Shown here: piece after piece, positions 1-8,333 of the stretch
Layout: each line of letters starts with the position of its first letter
Position numbering within the stretch: the first letter of the stretch is position 1
Source of the DNA: Neobacillus paridis
GTDB lineage: Bacteria > Bacillota > Bacilli > Bacillales > Cytobacillaceae
Direction of reading: 5' to 3'
Length of the DNA stretch: 64,000 nucleotides
Assembly (NCBI RefSeq): GCF_016765675.1
Contig: NZ_JAESWB010000168.1
Location: forward strand, 1-64,000
Made by a program: the position numbers and the translations under genes
The notes under the pieces: model-generated
Databases searched by the model: none
Seen by the model: only the letters and a program-made list of their open reading frames with translations
Told to the model about the DNA's origin: nothing

Positions 1-140
1 CATTAAAAGAGTTGGCCGGTTTTTAAAAAAGACAAATTTTCTATCAAGAGAGCACTCTAAATAAGTGAATCCGCTTTCACTTCTGTGGGGATAAAAAAAC
101 TGCCCACAAATACTTGACTCAAACATTTTATCTATTTTAC

Positions 141-169
141 TTGAATAGATAAAATTCATTCAATATAAT
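141..169 (+). promoter_or_regulatory. SigA-type promoter of the acyl-CoA ligase gene
   Basis: TTGAAT (141-146) and TATAAT (164-169) are separated by 17 bp. A perfect 8-bp inverted repeat, TATCTATT/AATAGATA (129-136 and 144-151), overlaps the -35 element and could be a second operator. The transcription start would fall near 176, just before the FadR box. Confidence 0.7.
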
Positions 170-194
170 ATATTTAGAAAATTTAAACTAAAAA

Positions 195-212
195 TGAATG
201 AGTATTCATTCA
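195..212 (+). promoter_or_regulatory. FadR operator
   Basis: TGAATGAGTATTCATTCA has perfect TGAATGA/TCATTCA arms and matches the known Bacillus FadR (TetR-family) consensus TGAATGANTANTCATTCA. It lies between the promoter and the start codon, where a bound repressor would block transcription until long-chain acyl-CoA releases it. Confidence 0.88.
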
Positions 213-229
213 ACAAAGGGGAGCGAGTT

Positions 230-1792
230 ATGAATCTTTCTTCACAACTTCACGAAACGGCCAAGGCTTCAGCTGAAAAGATTGCTTATTACTTTTTGGA
301 TAAGCCTTGTACCTATGCTGAATTGGATGGGGCAATCACGAAGTTTGCATCAGGTCTTGAGAAACTGGGGGTAAAACAAGGGGACCATATTGCACTATTG
401 CTGGGGAACTCACCACATTTTGTCATCAGCTTATACGGGGCATTACGGGCAGGGGCAACTGTAATTCCGGTAAATCCAATCTATACGGCAGATGAAATCG
501 GCTATATCTTACACAATGGAGACGTCAAAGTAGTGGTTGGACTTGATATGATGATTCCGTTGGCAGAAAAGGTCCATAGCCAATTGCCGAAAGTCGAGCA
601 TTATATTATCTGTGAAACGGAGCATAATGGATTAGGGCAGCCTGGGGTAGAGCAGCTTTCAATCTACCCAAAAGTGAAATCGTTTACAGCAGTCGTTGAC
701 TCCGGTGATTTGAGCTACCAAGGACCTGAGCTCCAAGATGAGGATACAGCGCTCATCCTTTATACCTCGGGGACGACTGGAAAACCGAAGGGAGCCATGC
801 TGACCCATAAAAATTTATTCAGCAATGCCCAGGATGTTGGTCATTATCTGAGGATGAACAATGATGATCGCGTTATTACAACTTTGCCAATGTTCCATGT
901 ATTTTGTTTAACGGTGGCATTAAATGCACCATTGTTAAGCGGGGCAACGATATTAATCGTTCCGAAATTTAGTCCTAGAGAAATTTTTCGTATCACGAAG
1001 AAATATGAAGCTACTGTTTTTGCCGGCGTACCAACCATGTATAATTTTCTGTATCAATATCCTGATGGGAATGCCGAGGATTTAAAAACGTTCCGCTTAT
1101 GTATTTCCGGTGGGGCATCCCTTCCAGTCGCCTTATTAAAGAATTTCGAAGCAAAATTCAATGTTGTGATTTCCGAAGGGTATGGTTTATCTGAGGCATC
1201 GCCAGTAACTTGTTTTAATCCGTTAGATCGCCCGCGAAAGCCTGGATCGATTGGAACGTCGATTCTTCATGTCGAGAATAAAGTCGTCAATGAACTTGGC
1301 GAAGAGGTCCCTGTAGGGGAAGTGGGCGAACTCATTGTGCGCGGTCCCAATGTGATGAAGGGTTATTATAAAATGCCGGAAGAAACGCAAGCAGCCATAA
1401 AAGACGGATGGCTCTATACTGGTGATATGGCGAGAATGGATGAGGAAGGCTATTTCTATATCGTTGACCGAAAGAAAGATTTAATCATTGTCGGCGGATA
1501 TAATGTCTATCCACGTGAAGTAGAAGAAGTGATCTATAATCATAAGGACGTCGTGGAGGTAGCTGTTCTTGGTGTTCCCGACCCCAATCAGGGGGAGGTA
1601 GTCAGTGCCTATGTTGTCAGTAAAAACCCAGATTTGACTTCAGATCAACTGTTGGAATACTGTAGGGAACATCTGGCAAAATACAAGGTTCCATCCACCA
1701 TTGAGTTTTTGGAAGAGCTCCCGAAAAATACTACCGGGAAAATTCTCAGACGCGCCCTAAAGAAACAGGTAACCCATACTGTTGGAAACTAA
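230..1792 (+). CDS. lcfB: Long-chain fatty-acid--CoA ligase
   Basis: This 520-aa enzyme of the AMP-forming (ANL) family activates fatty acids to acyl-CoA for beta-oxidation. The P-loop-like motif [11 protein letters not shown] lies near residue 177. The C-terminal half carries the [11 protein letters not shown] hinge region and the [11 protein letters not shown] motif with the catalytic Lys near 503. The ATG at 230 is chosen because AAAGGGGAG lies just upstream; an in-frame ATG at 194 falls inside the FadR box and has no ribosome site. It is the counterpart of B. subtilis yhfL (lcfB), which is also near comK and FadR-controlled. It stands alone, ending in a terminator. Confidence 0.93.
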   Translation: MNLSSQLHETAKASAEKIAYYFLDKPCTYAELDGAITKFASGLEKLGVKQGDHIALLLGNSPHFVISLYGALRAGATVIPVNPIYTADEIGYILHNGDVKVVVGLDMMIPLAEKVHSQLPKVEHYIICETEHNGLGQPGVEQLSIYPKVKSFTAVVDSGDLSYQGPELQDEDTALILYTSGTTGKPKGAMLTHKNLFSNAQDVGHYLRMNNDDRVITTLPMFHVFCLTVALNAPLLSGATILIVPKFSPREIFRITKKYEATVFAGVPTMYNFLYQYPDGNAEDLKTFRLCISGGASLPVALLKNFEAKFNVVISEGYGLSEASPVTCFNPLDRPRKPGSIGTSILHVENKVVNELGEEVPVGEVGELIVRGPNVMKGYYKMPEETQAAIKDGWLYTGDMARMDEEGYFYIVDRKKDLIIVGGYNVYPREVEEVIYNHKDVVEVAVLGVPDPNQGEVVSAYVVSKNPDLTSDQLLEYCREHLAKYKVPSTIEFLEELPKNTTGKILRRALKKQVTHTVGN

Positions 1793-1844
1793 TTAAATTT
1801 TTTAAAAGGCTTGCCTTTTTTGAAAGAAGTATAAAATTTTGCCA

Positions 1845-1876
1845 CACCACAGTCCTTGATACTGTGGTGCTTTTTT
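1845..1876 (+). terminator. Intrinsic terminator after lcfB
   Basis: CACCACAGT pairs with ACTGTGGTG across a 7-nt loop and is followed by six T residues. Confidence 0.85.
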
Positions 1877-1882
1877 GTTCCT

Positions 1883-1897
1883 TTTATTCTGAAAATT
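1883..1897 (+). promoter_or_regulatory. CodY-like box upstream of azlCD
   Basis: TTTATTCTGAAAATT matches the CodY consensus AATTTTCWGAAAATT at 12 of 15 positions. It lies just before a TAAAAT -10-like element (1901-1906). CodY control of branched-chain amino-acid transport genes is plausible, but the site is judged only by similarity. Confidence 0.4.
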
Positions 1898-1944
1898 TGT
1901 TAAAATTTATTTTTAAATGAGACAGAAGAAAAGGGGGGAGTAGA

Positions 1945-2676
1945 TTGGCCGATTTGGTCATGGAAAAAGACTCGTCTCAATTTAAAAAAGGGCTTCAATC
2001 AGGTATTAGTATCGGAATCGGTTACTTTCCGATAGCCTTGACGTTTGGATTGCTCGCGAAAACTTCCGGACTTTCGCTTACGGAAACGGTTTTAATGAGC
2101 ATGATTGTCTTTGCCGGTGCATCCCAATACATATCACTAAGCCTTATTGCCTACGGGACAGGAGTTTTTGAAATTATTTTAACGACTTTTATTGTAAATA
2201 TTAGACATTTTTTAATGAGCGCAACCTTAAATGAGAAATCTGATGATGATCCACTCATAAATAAGATTATTTATGCCTTCGGGATTACTGATGAAACATT
2301 TTCTGTTGCGGCGACAAAAGATGGGCCAATTACCACTGGCTTTATGCTGGGTCTTAACTTTGTCGCCTACTCTAGCTGGGTGGTTTTTTCGGGTGTAGGC
2401 CATTTGATTGGGGCAAGCCTGCCGCAAACCTTACAGGAAAGTATGGGAGTGGCATTATATGCGATGTTTATTGGTCTTTTGGTACCATCGATGAAAGTAA
2501 GCATGAAAGTGGTCTTTTTGGCTGTGCTTGGCGCCGTCTTTAATTCTATTTTGACAATAAACGAGATCATGGCTCAAGGCTGGGCAATTGTCACAGCGAC
2601 GCTTTTATCAAGTATTATCATCGAAATCGCAGAAGTGCTCAAAAAACGCTATCGGGGGGTTGACGATGAAGAGTGA
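1945..2676 (+). CDS. azlC: AzlC family branched-chain amino acid exporter, large subunit
   Basis: This is a 243-aa multi-pass membrane protein of the AzlC family, with the conserved N-terminal segment GISIGIGYFPIALTFGLLA near residue 20 and the FAGASQY motif near 57. With AzlD it forms a transporter that exports branched-chain amino acids or analogues. The start is TTG, preceded by AAGGGGGGAG; the next Met (residue 6) is poorly spaced. The 3' end overlaps azlD by 11 bp, indicating translational coupling. Confidence 0.9.
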   Translation: MADLVMEKDSSQFKKGLQSGISIGIGYFPIALTFGLLAKTSGLSLTETVLMSMIVFAGASQYISLSLIAYGTGVFEIILTTFIVNIRHFLMSATLNEKSDDDPLINKIIYAFGITDETFSVAATKDGPITTGFMLGLNFVAYSSWVVFSGVGHLIGASLPQTLQESMGVALYAMFIGLLVPSMKVSMKVVFLAVLGAVFNSILTINEIMAQGWAIVTATLLSSIIIEIAEVLKKRYRGVDDEE

Positions 2677-2974
2677 AATCATTTGGATGATCATTGGTAT
2701 GGGACTTGTTACCTATATTCCCCGGATGCTGCCGTTCCTGCTGTTTAAAGGAAAAGAACTGCCGCCGTTTGTTCAAGGAGTGCTAAAAAATGTGCCTTAT
2801 GCTACGCTTGGCGCACTTATTTTTCCCGCCATTATTTTTATCCAAAAGGACGATCTCTGGTATGGCGTTTTAGGCGCATGCACCGCATTCCTTGCTTCTT
2901 ATTTAGGTGCTAATGTTATCTTTGTTGTTTTGAGTTCAATCACTGTTCTAACAGTATATTCCTATTTCATGTAA
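2666..2974 (+). CDS. azlD: AzlD family branched-chain amino acid transport subunit
   Basis: This 102-aa protein has about three to four hydrophobic segments and the family signature TYIPRMLPFLLF near residues 13-24. It is the small partner of AzlC. The ATG at 2666 is chosen because GGGGGG lies upstream inside azlC. An upstream in-frame extension to 2588 lies entirely within azlC and is not used. Confidence 0.9.
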   Translation: MKSEIIWMIIGMGLVTYIPRMLPFLLFKGKELPPFVQGVLKNVPYATLGALIFPAIIFIQKDDLWYGVLGACTAFLASYLGANVIFVVLSSITVLTVYSYFM

Positions 2975-2999
2975 GCCAGAATTTTCACTGGCTTTTTTT
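2974..2999 (+). terminator. Terminator after azlCD
   Basis: AGCCAG pairs with CTGGCT (2988-2993) around an 8-nt A/T-rich loop and is followed by a T tract. Confidence 0.75.
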
Positions 3000-3066
3000 A
3001 TGTTCTAATTCTTGGTTTTTTAACTAAACTAAGTATAAAGAGGTTGTACAAAAGGGGGGACAAAGC

Positions 3067-4344
3067 ATGGTGCGAAAAATGGGAGTTTTCGCCGTTCTGG
3101 GATATGTCCTATACGGACTGTTTTTTTATTGGTATTTATTTTATTTTGCCGAGCCTAAGCTGCCATTTGAATATCAAGGCACAAAAGCAGATCCAGCCAC
3201 TTTTTTAAATGGCCGGGAACTTAGCTTAAGTGAAGAGTATTCGAAAATAAAAAATCTGCTGTTTTTCTTAAGTACCCCGTTCGAATGGGTATTGTACTTT
3301 CTGATTTTATTATTCGGCTTCTCAAGGGTGTTTAAGCGCTGGGCTGCCAGTTCAGCCAAGTATAAGATTGTTCAGACAGCCATTTATCTTTTTTGGCTAT
3401 CGCTTTTTGCTTTTATGGCCACGTTCCCACTGAACTATATCAGTTATTCTTTCTCAAAAACCTATCATATTTCAACTCAAAGCTTCCCTTCTTGGATGAA
3501 AGATGAATTAATCGATTTTTGGATTCATTTTGGAACATGGTTAATAATTGTGCCGGTATTGTACTGGTTGATGAAAAAGAGCAACAAACGCTGGTGGCTG
3601 TACGGATGGCTTCTTTCGGTGCCATTTACCATTTTTATGATGTTTGTTCAGCCGGTGTTAATCGACCCATTATATAATGATTTCTATCCATTGAAAAACA
3701 AGGAACTGGAAGCAAAGATATTAACACTTGCGCATAAGGCTCAGATTCCTGCAGAGCATGTTTTTGAAGTCAACATGGCAGAAAAAACAAATGCGATGAA
3801 TGCTTATGTCACCGGTATTGGCGGGAACGCTAGAATAGTGCTTTGGGATACTACTTTAAATAAGCTGTCAGATAATCAAATTTTATTTATCATGGCTCAT
3901 GAAATATGCCATTATGTGGAAAAGCATATCTATTGGGGGATGGGCGGCTATCTGTTGCTTTCCTTGCTGGGCTTGTATTTAATCTATAGGATTATGAATT
4001 GGGCTGTTGACCGCTGGGGTAAAGAATTAAAAATTAACGATGTCGGTGATATCCAGTCACTGCCATTATTTTTTATGATTCTCTCCATCCTGTTATTTAC
4101 AGCCAGCCCGTTTACGAACCTGGCCTCACGCTATCAGGAAACAAGGGCCGACCGATACGCCATTGAGATGACGAAAAATCCAAATGCCGCGATTACCTCA
4201 TTTCAGGAATTAACCCGCTCGGGATTAAGTCAAGTGAACCCGCCGCTGCTGGTGAAAATTTTCCGCTATACCCATCCGCCGATGCTTGACCGCATTGCTA
4301 AGCTGGAGGAATATGAGATCCAACAACGGAATAAAGAACAATAG
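3067..4344 (+). CDS. yhfN: M48 family membrane zinc metalloprotease (YhfN/CaaX protease-like)
   Basis: This 425-aa protein has about five to six hydrophobic segments (one at residues 5-25, others near 70-150 and 170-200, and a pair near 290-360). The zinc motif HEICH sits near residue 278, and a third ligand is expected in ETRADRYA near 357, as in Ste24-type proteases. It probably cleaves membrane or membrane-proximal proteins with the active site at the membrane. B. subtilis yhfN occupies the same neighbourhood. The ATG follows AAAGGGGGGAC. It is monocistronic, ending in a hairpin that begins at its stop codon. Confidence 0.88.
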   Translation: MVRKMGVFAVLGYVLYGLFFYWYLFYFAEPKLPFEYQGTKADPATFLNGRELSLSEEYSKIKNLLFFLSTPFEWVLYFLILLFGFSRVFKRWAASSAKYKIVQTAIYLFWLSLFAFMATFPLNYISYSFSKTYHISTQSFPSWMKDELIDFWIHFGTWLIIVPVLYWLMKKSNKRWWLYGWLLSVPFTIFMMFVQPVLIDPLYNDFYPLKNKELEAKILTLAHKAQIPAEHVFEVNMAEKTNAMNAYVTGIGGNARIVLWDTTLNKLSDNQILFIMAHEICHYVEKHIYWGMGGYLLLSLLGLYLIYRIMNWAVDRWGKELKINDVGDIQSLPLFFMILSILLFTASPFTNLASRYQETRADRYAIEMTKNPNAAITSFQELTRSGLSQVNPPLLVKIFRYTHPPMLDRIAKLEEYEIQQRNKEQ

Positions 4345-4373
4345 GCTGAAGACGTTTTTGTCTTCAGCTTGTT
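4345..4373 (+). terminator. Terminator after the M48 protease gene
   Basis: GCTGAAGAC (4345-4353) pairs perfectly with GTCTTCAGC (4360-4368), followed by TTGTTTTC. Confidence 0.85.
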
Positions 4374-4430
4374 TTCTGTTTGTTTCGGGTAAAAAGTCAA
4401 AAAACGGACTTTTAGGATAGAAGAACATTT

Positions 4431-4522
4431 GCTTGTCGGGGATGACCACTAAGGAAAGCTACTGAGAGAATAAGCCTCGTAAGAACAAGCTGGGCTTGTT
4501 CCGAAGGCGCTTGCGCTTTTCT
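4431..4522. repeat. Structured intergenic repeat-like element
   Basis: This noncoding, GC-richer stretch contains the perfect hairpin GAACAAGC-TGG-GCTTGTTC (4483-4501) followed by GGCGCTTGCGCTTTTC. The tail GCTTGCGCTTTTCT recurs after the GH13 gene (about 21808-21821), and a diverged form follows the 43-aa ORF (about 23563-23582). The pattern resembles dispersed Bacillaceae intergenic repeats. Its function is unknown. Confidence 0.5.
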
Positions 4523-4554
4523 ATTAACAAACCAAAACCGTCATGTCGACGGTT

Positions 4555-4791
4555 TCAGGTTCCAAATCTTTTGTTAATTTCTTTGAGCTGATCGGTTAAT
4601 TGCAGAAATGATTTTTTGTCCCGGTTGTCAATGGCCGCGTCAATTTTCTGTAATATCCTTTCTCTTTCACTGGTAAGCTGAATTTCTGATAGGAGTATTT
4701 CGATGTAAAGATTTTGGACAAAATTATCCTTTTTCTGGTTGCGTTTCATAGCAGCAATTTTCATTAATTCGCCATATGACTTTTCTTTCAT
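4555..4791 (-). CDS. yhzC: IDEAL domain small protein (YhzC-like)
   Basis: This 78-aa protein has a C-terminal IDEAL domain, with LYIEILLSEIQL followed by IDAAIDNRDKKSFLQLTDQL (residues about 28-70). The family takes its name from this signature; its molecular role is not known. A small gene called yhzC also sits beside comK in B. subtilis. The ATG at 4791 is used because AGAGGTGA lies six bases upstream; the in-frame GTG at 4800 is inside that ribosome site. It is transcribed away from comK. Confidence 0.8.
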   Translation of the reverse strand: MKEKSYGELMKIAAMKRNQKKDNFVQNLYIEILLSEIQLTSERERILQKIDAAIDNRDKKSFLQLTDQLKEINKRFGT

Positions 4792-4971
4792 GAAAATCAC
4801 CTCTGTTGCTTTTTTAAATTATATGGGGTTTTTGAAATTTTAGGATTAATATTTCAAATTTTGCAAAAATCAATTTGTGAATAATTTAGCAACAAAAAGA
4901 AATCAGGAGGAAATGAATAGGTAATAGTGGTAAGATATGGTCGATGGATAAAGAAAAAGGAGCTGAAAAGG

Positions 4972-5538
4972 TTGAATCGGATTGAGGATTATGAAATTAA
5001 TTCCTGCACGTTATTTATTTTGCCTGTTGAGTATGGCAGCAAACTGTATTCTAAGGTGATGGAAGTTGACGATGAATATTTATCTCCTTTTAAACCGCTC
5101 GATCTTATTAAGAAAAACTGTAACTATTTTGGGGTTAGCTATGAGAGCAGAAAGAAAGGTACCAGTCTATTAATTGGTTATAATCGAAAAATTCCAATTG
5201 CAATAGAGCCAACAAACCATCTTTTCTTTTTCCCAACGACATCACCAACCCGTCCCGAATGTATTTGGATTGCTCATAAGCATGTTGAGAATTACCGCCG
5301 TCTTGGACCACATCAAACGCTCATTACTTTCCAAAACAAACAATCGCATATTTTTCCGGTTTCCTTTGGGACAATTGAAACGCAAATGCTGCGAACAGCT
5401 TTATTAGAGACAAAGCTGTTGCAAAGAATTGAAAACAATCAGAAAAAGTCATTTTATTTATTGCATGGCCCAAAATCATCGCAGGCATCGGAAAGCTCCA
5501 GCCTGTACAGGGAAGATATTTTTTCAAAGGGGCAATAA
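4972..5538 (+). CDS. comK: Competence transcription factor ComK
   Basis: This 188-aa protein is close to the B. subtilis length (192) and recognisable through NSCTLFILPVEYGSKLYS near the N-terminus and the conserved SPTRPECIWIAHKHV region near residue 105. ComK activates DNA-uptake and recombination genes and is targeted for degradation by MecA-ClpC; mecA is also in this window. The likely start is TTG 4972, nine bases after AAAAAGGAG; it gives an N-terminus aligned with known ComK. A GTG at 4927 would add 15 residues but lacks a well-spaced site. AAAA-N5-TTTG at 4865-4877 resembles a ComK half-site, suggesting autoregulation. Confidence 0.93.
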   Translation: MNRIEDYEINSCTLFILPVEYGSKLYSKVMEVDDEYLSPFKPLDLIKKNCNYFGVSYESRKKGTSLLIGYNRKIPIAIEPTNHLFFFPTTSPTRPECIWIAHKHVENYRRLGPHQTLITFQNKQSHIFPVSFGTIETQMLRTALLETKLLQRIENNQKKSFYLLHGPKSSQASESSSLYREDIFSKGQ

Positions 5539-5542
5539 TTCT

Positions 5543-5752
5543 TACCTTGCGGGACAGATGTTTTTTCAGAAAATAGGCCTCCATTAACTCTTGAACCTTA
5601 TTGCGGATTCTTGGATTAAAGTAATTGTGATTTTCCTTCGTAGCCTTGATCAATAAACAAATACATAGTAAAAGCATCGTCCCGTTTTGTTTCGATCACT
5701 TTCATCTTATGTTTTTTCATGTATTGTTTTGCCTCAGCTAATTCCCTCTAAA
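5543..5752 (-). pseudogene. Broken YhjD-like gene (frameshifted and N-terminally truncated)
   Basis: Reading the minus strand, one frame gives LAEAKQYMKKHKMKVIETK then RDDAFTMYLFIDQGYE. The next frame continues with KENHNYFNPRIRNKVQELM then EAYFLKKHL. Removing one base of the C pair at 5635-5636 joins them as GYEENHNYFNPRIRN. The joined text resembles, from memory, the C-terminal half of the YhjD family, a gene found near comK and yhjE in B. subtilis. A stop codon lies just before the fragment, and a ribosome-site-like AGGGAGGTG lies about 35 bp upstream, so the N-terminal part seems deleted. The 3' end runs into the antisense of comK. Confidence 0.72.
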
Positions 5753-5794
5753 CCCCCCTGCTGCCAGTTAAAAGAGAGCACCTCCCTAATTATT

Positions 5795-5818
5795 GTCCGC
5801 TTAATAGCGGGCATTTTT
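5795..5818. terminator. Probable terminator hairpin before the LCP gene
   Basis: GTCCGCT (5795-5801) pairs with AGCGGGC (5806-5812), including one G-T pair, and is followed by ATTTTTAA on the plus strand. The comK-LCP gap (5539-5964) otherwise holds only the broken yhjD-like gene. Confidence 0.55.
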
Positions 5819-5964
5819 AATTTTATCCAATTATTTCATTAGGATGCTGCCATAAATAGCGGGATACTAAAAAGGGAAAAATGAAAAAAAAGAAACCTTG
5901 CAAGCCTAAATATAGTCAAATATATAGTAAAATAAAATTACGTTGGACGGATAGGTGATTAATC

Positions 5965-6900
5965 ATGAGATCGGATAAACATCAAGTAAAGAAAAAAGGG
6001 CGATGGACCAAAATTTTGCTCATTTTCTTACTGTTGCTTGGTGTGGGAATTGGGTATTCCTATTTTCAATACAAGCAAGGAGTAAACCAATCATTAAAAC
6101 AATTGCAGACTAATCCTTCAAAGGTTAATTATTCCTTCAATGGTCAAAAGGATCAATATGGGGATACCAATATCCTGCTGCTTGGAAGTGATGCACGGGG
6201 AAAAGAAACATCCCGCTCTGACACCATCATGATTGCGCATTTTAATCAGAAGAAAGGAACATTTAAACTTACTTCCATTATGAGGGATTGCTATGTCGAG
6301 ATTCCGGGACACGGCAAACATAAAATTAATGCTGCTTTTGCCTATGGAGGACCGGACTTACTTAGACAAACGATTAAGCAAAATTTTGATCTTGATTCGC
6401 AGTACTATGCAATTGTTGACTTTCGAGGGTTTGAGCAGCTGATTGACGAAGCATTCCCGAATGGTGTCGAAATCGATGTGGAGAAAGAAATGAAGAGAAA
6501 CATCGGTGTAACGTTAGAACCCGGCCGGCAAAGACTAAACGGAAAACAATTACTTGGTTATGTTCGTTTTCGTCACGATGCCATGAGTGATTTTGGTCGT
6601 GTTGAACGTCAGCAAAAGACGGTGAGAGCAATAAAAGACCAATTAAGCGGCTTCAAAACGATTGCCAAGCTTCCAAAATTAATTGGTGTTGTTACTCCTT
6701 ACGTCAATACAAATATGAAGACCTCGGATATTTTATTTATGGGTAAAGATTTCTTATCTGACAAAAGCGGAAAAGTAGATACGCTGAGGATTCCTATTGA
6801 CAATAGCTTTACCGAGCCGCGGGTACCAGGGGAAGGGCTAGTCCTTGATATAAATGTTGAAAAAAATAAACAAGCTCTTCACCAATTTATTACAAAATAA
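5965..6900 (+). CDS. LytR-CpsA-Psr (LCP) family cell-wall ligase
   Basis: This 311-aa protein has a short cytoplasmic N-terminus, one membrane segment (residues about 13-33) and an extracellular LCP domain. Family signatures are LLGSDARG near 72, SIMRD near 108 and the arginine-bearing RFRHDAMSDFGRVERQQ near 203. LCP enzymes transfer teichoic acid or other glycopolymers from undecaprenyl-pyrophosphate carriers to peptidoglycan. Which paralogue this is (TagT/U/V-like) cannot be told from sequence alone. The ATG follows AGGTGA. Confidence 0.9.
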   Translation: MRSDKHQVKKKGRWTKILLIFLLLLGVGIGYSYFQYKQGVNQSLKQLQTNPSKVNYSFNGQKDQYGDTNILLLGSDARGKETSRSDTIMIAHFNQKKGTFKLTSIMRDCYVEIPGHGKHKINAAFAYGGPDLLRQTIKQNFDLDSQYYAIVDFRGFEQLIDEAFPNGVEIDVEKEMKRNIGVTLEPGRQRLNGKQLLGYVRFRHDAMSDFGRVERQQKTVRAIKDQLSGFKTIAKLPKLIGVVTPYVNTNMKTSDILFMGKDFLSDKSGKVDTLRIPIDNSFTEPRVPGEGLVLDINVEKNKQALHQFITK

Positions 6901-6945
6901 TCGCAAGGTTGTCTTTAAAATAGAGTTAAAAAGAGGAGAAAACGG

Positions 6946-7602
6946 ATGGATTTTGAAATCTTAAAGGATTGGTTTACACTAGAAAATATCATGAATCTCA
7001 TACAGGAATATCGTACTCTTGGACCACTACCGGGAATATTGCTGCCAGTGCTTGAAGCCTTTTTTCCGTTTCTCCCTTTGTTTGTTTTTGTAATGGCAAA
7101 TGCCAATGCCTTCGGGCTCTGGTTAGGATTTTTATATTCCTGGCTCGGGGCCTGTATTGGGGCTGTGCTTGTTTTCTCACTGGTCAGGCAGTACGGACAA
7201 AAAAGGCTTTTGGCCTTTTTGCGAAGACATCCGAAAGTCTCCAAGCTTATGGATTGGGTGGAACGCCATGGCTTTGGTCCGCTATTTTTATTGCTATGTT
7301 TTCCGTTTACTCCTTCAGCTGTGGTAAACATTGTCGCCGGTCTCTCCAAAATTAGCCGCGCCCAGTACATACTCGCAGTCTGTATTGGAAAAATGGTGAT
7401 GATTTTTACCATCAGTTATATCGGCTATGATATTCGTGCTTTGATCACCCAGCCGCTGCAAACAGCTAAAGTATTGGTGGTGATATTTATTCTTTGGTTT
7501 GTTGGAAAAAGAATCGAAGCCAGATTAAATCGGAATTATTCAGGAGGACAAAATGGGGAAACAGAGAAAAACAATGAGATCGCGAAACGGAGGGGGCTTT
7601 GA
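6946..7602 (+). CDS. yhjE: TVP38/TMEM64 family (DedA-superfamily) membrane protein
   Basis: This 218-aa protein has about five to six hydrophobic segments. A VTT/SNARE-associated core is recognisable from LLPVLEAFFPFLPLFVFVMA (near residue 28) and FPFTPSAVVNIVAGLSKI (near 120). Related proteins scramble or flip lipids; the substrate here is unknown. The ATG follows AGAGGAGAA. Its stop overlaps the next start by one base, so it is coupled to the signal peptidase gene, as in the B. subtilis yhjE-sipV pair. Confidence 0.87.
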   Translation: MDFEILKDWFTLENIMNLIQEYRTLGPLPGILLPVLEAFFPFLPLFVFVMANANAFGLWLGFLYSWLGACIGAVLVFSLVRQYGQKRLLAFLRRHPKVSKLMDWVERHGFGPLFLLLCFPFTPSAVVNIVAGLSKISRAQYILAVCIGKMVMIFTISYIGYDIRALITQPLQTAKVLVVIFILWFVGKRIEARLNRNYSGGQNGETEKNNEIAKRRGL

Positions 7603-8156
7603 TGAAGAGTAAATGGAAAAGAGAAGGATGGGAATGGCTAAAAGCATTCGCCATTGGAATTATTATTTTTATCTTTATTCGTGCATTTTTCTTTTCCAAT
7701 TATGTTGTCGAAGGCGAATCGATGATGCCGACGCTGCAAGACGGTAACAAGCTGGTGGTGAACAAGTTTGGTTATCAAGTCAGCGACCTTAAACGTTTTG
7801 ATGTAATTGTTTTTCACGCAAATGCAAAAGAAGATTTTGTTAAACGGATTATTGGGCTGCCGGGTGATAAATTGGAATATCGTCATGATCAATTGTATAT
7901 TAATGGCCGGAAAATAAATGAGCCATATTTAAATGCTTATAAACAAAAATCTCCTGGTGTAAAGATAACGGGTGATTTCAGTTTGAAGGAAATTACCGGT
8001 GAGGATACGGTTCCTGAGGGGAAATTATTTGTCCTCGGTGATAATCGTTTAGGAAGCTGGGATAGTCGTCACTTCGGTTTTATCTCTATCAGCCAAGTGG
8101 TTGGTAAAGTCGACCTCCGCTACTGGCCGCTAAATGAAATGGATGTTCATTTTTAA
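7602..8156 (+). CDS. sipV: Signal peptidase I
   Basis: This 184-aa membrane-anchored serine protease removes signal peptides from exported proteins. One N-terminal membrane segment (residues 14-31) is followed by box B GESMMPTL with the nucleophile Ser40 and box D FVKRIIGLPGD with the general base Lys81; the box-E-like GDNRLGSWDSR follows. The start is ATG 7602 after GGAGGGGG, sharing its A with the yhjE stop. The sipV assignment rests on position next to yhjE and addB; B. subtilis has several Sip paralogues. Confidence 0.92.
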   Translation: MKSKWKREGWEWLKAFAIGIIIFIFIRAFFFSNYVVEGESMMPTLQDGNKLVVNKFGYQVSDLKRFDVIVFHANAKEDFVKRIIGLPGDKLEYRHDQLYINGRKINEPYLNAYKQKSPGVKITGDFSLKEITGEDTVPEGKLFVLGDNRLGSWDSRHFGFISISQVVGKVDLRYWPLNEMDVHF

Positions 8157-8163
8157 ACAATAT

Positions 8164-8190
8164 CACGATAGCAATATCGTGTTTTTTTTT
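8164..8190 (+). terminator. Terminator after the signal peptidase gene
   Basis: CACGATA-GCAA-TATCGTG is followed by nine T residues, a textbook intrinsic terminator. Confidence 0.92.
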
Positions 8191-8242
8191 GCGCATTTGG
8201 GTTGTAAAAAATTAAGTTTAAAAGAATTTTTCCAGTTCTGGC

Positions 8243-8277
8243 TATAATCTATTTCGCACAAATCCAAACATTTGTGC
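8243..8277 (+). promoter_or_regulatory. addBA -10 element and 5'-end hairpin
   Basis: TATAAT at 8243-8248 lacks a clear -35. Transcription would start near 8255, exactly where the perfect inverted repeat GCACAAAT/ATTTGTGC (8256-8263 and 8270-8277) begins, so the addBA mRNA would start with a hairpin. A second possible -10 (TAAAAT, 8287-8292) lies downstream. Confidence 0.45.
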
Positions 8278-8333
8278 TTATTTGTGTTAAAATGAAAGGT
8301 AGACAATTGATGAAGGGAAAGTGAGGTTTGCAC

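Noticed and set aside
4913..4924. Three-codon mini-ORF (ATG AAT AGG TAA) after AGGAGG upstream of comK
   Set aside because: Only two bases separate the site and the ATG; probably chance or a remnant, with no support as a leader peptide.
5324..5677. 117-aa minus-strand ORF overlapping comK
   Set aside because: Its first ~45 residues are the frameshifted yhjD-like fragment and the rest is antisense of comK.
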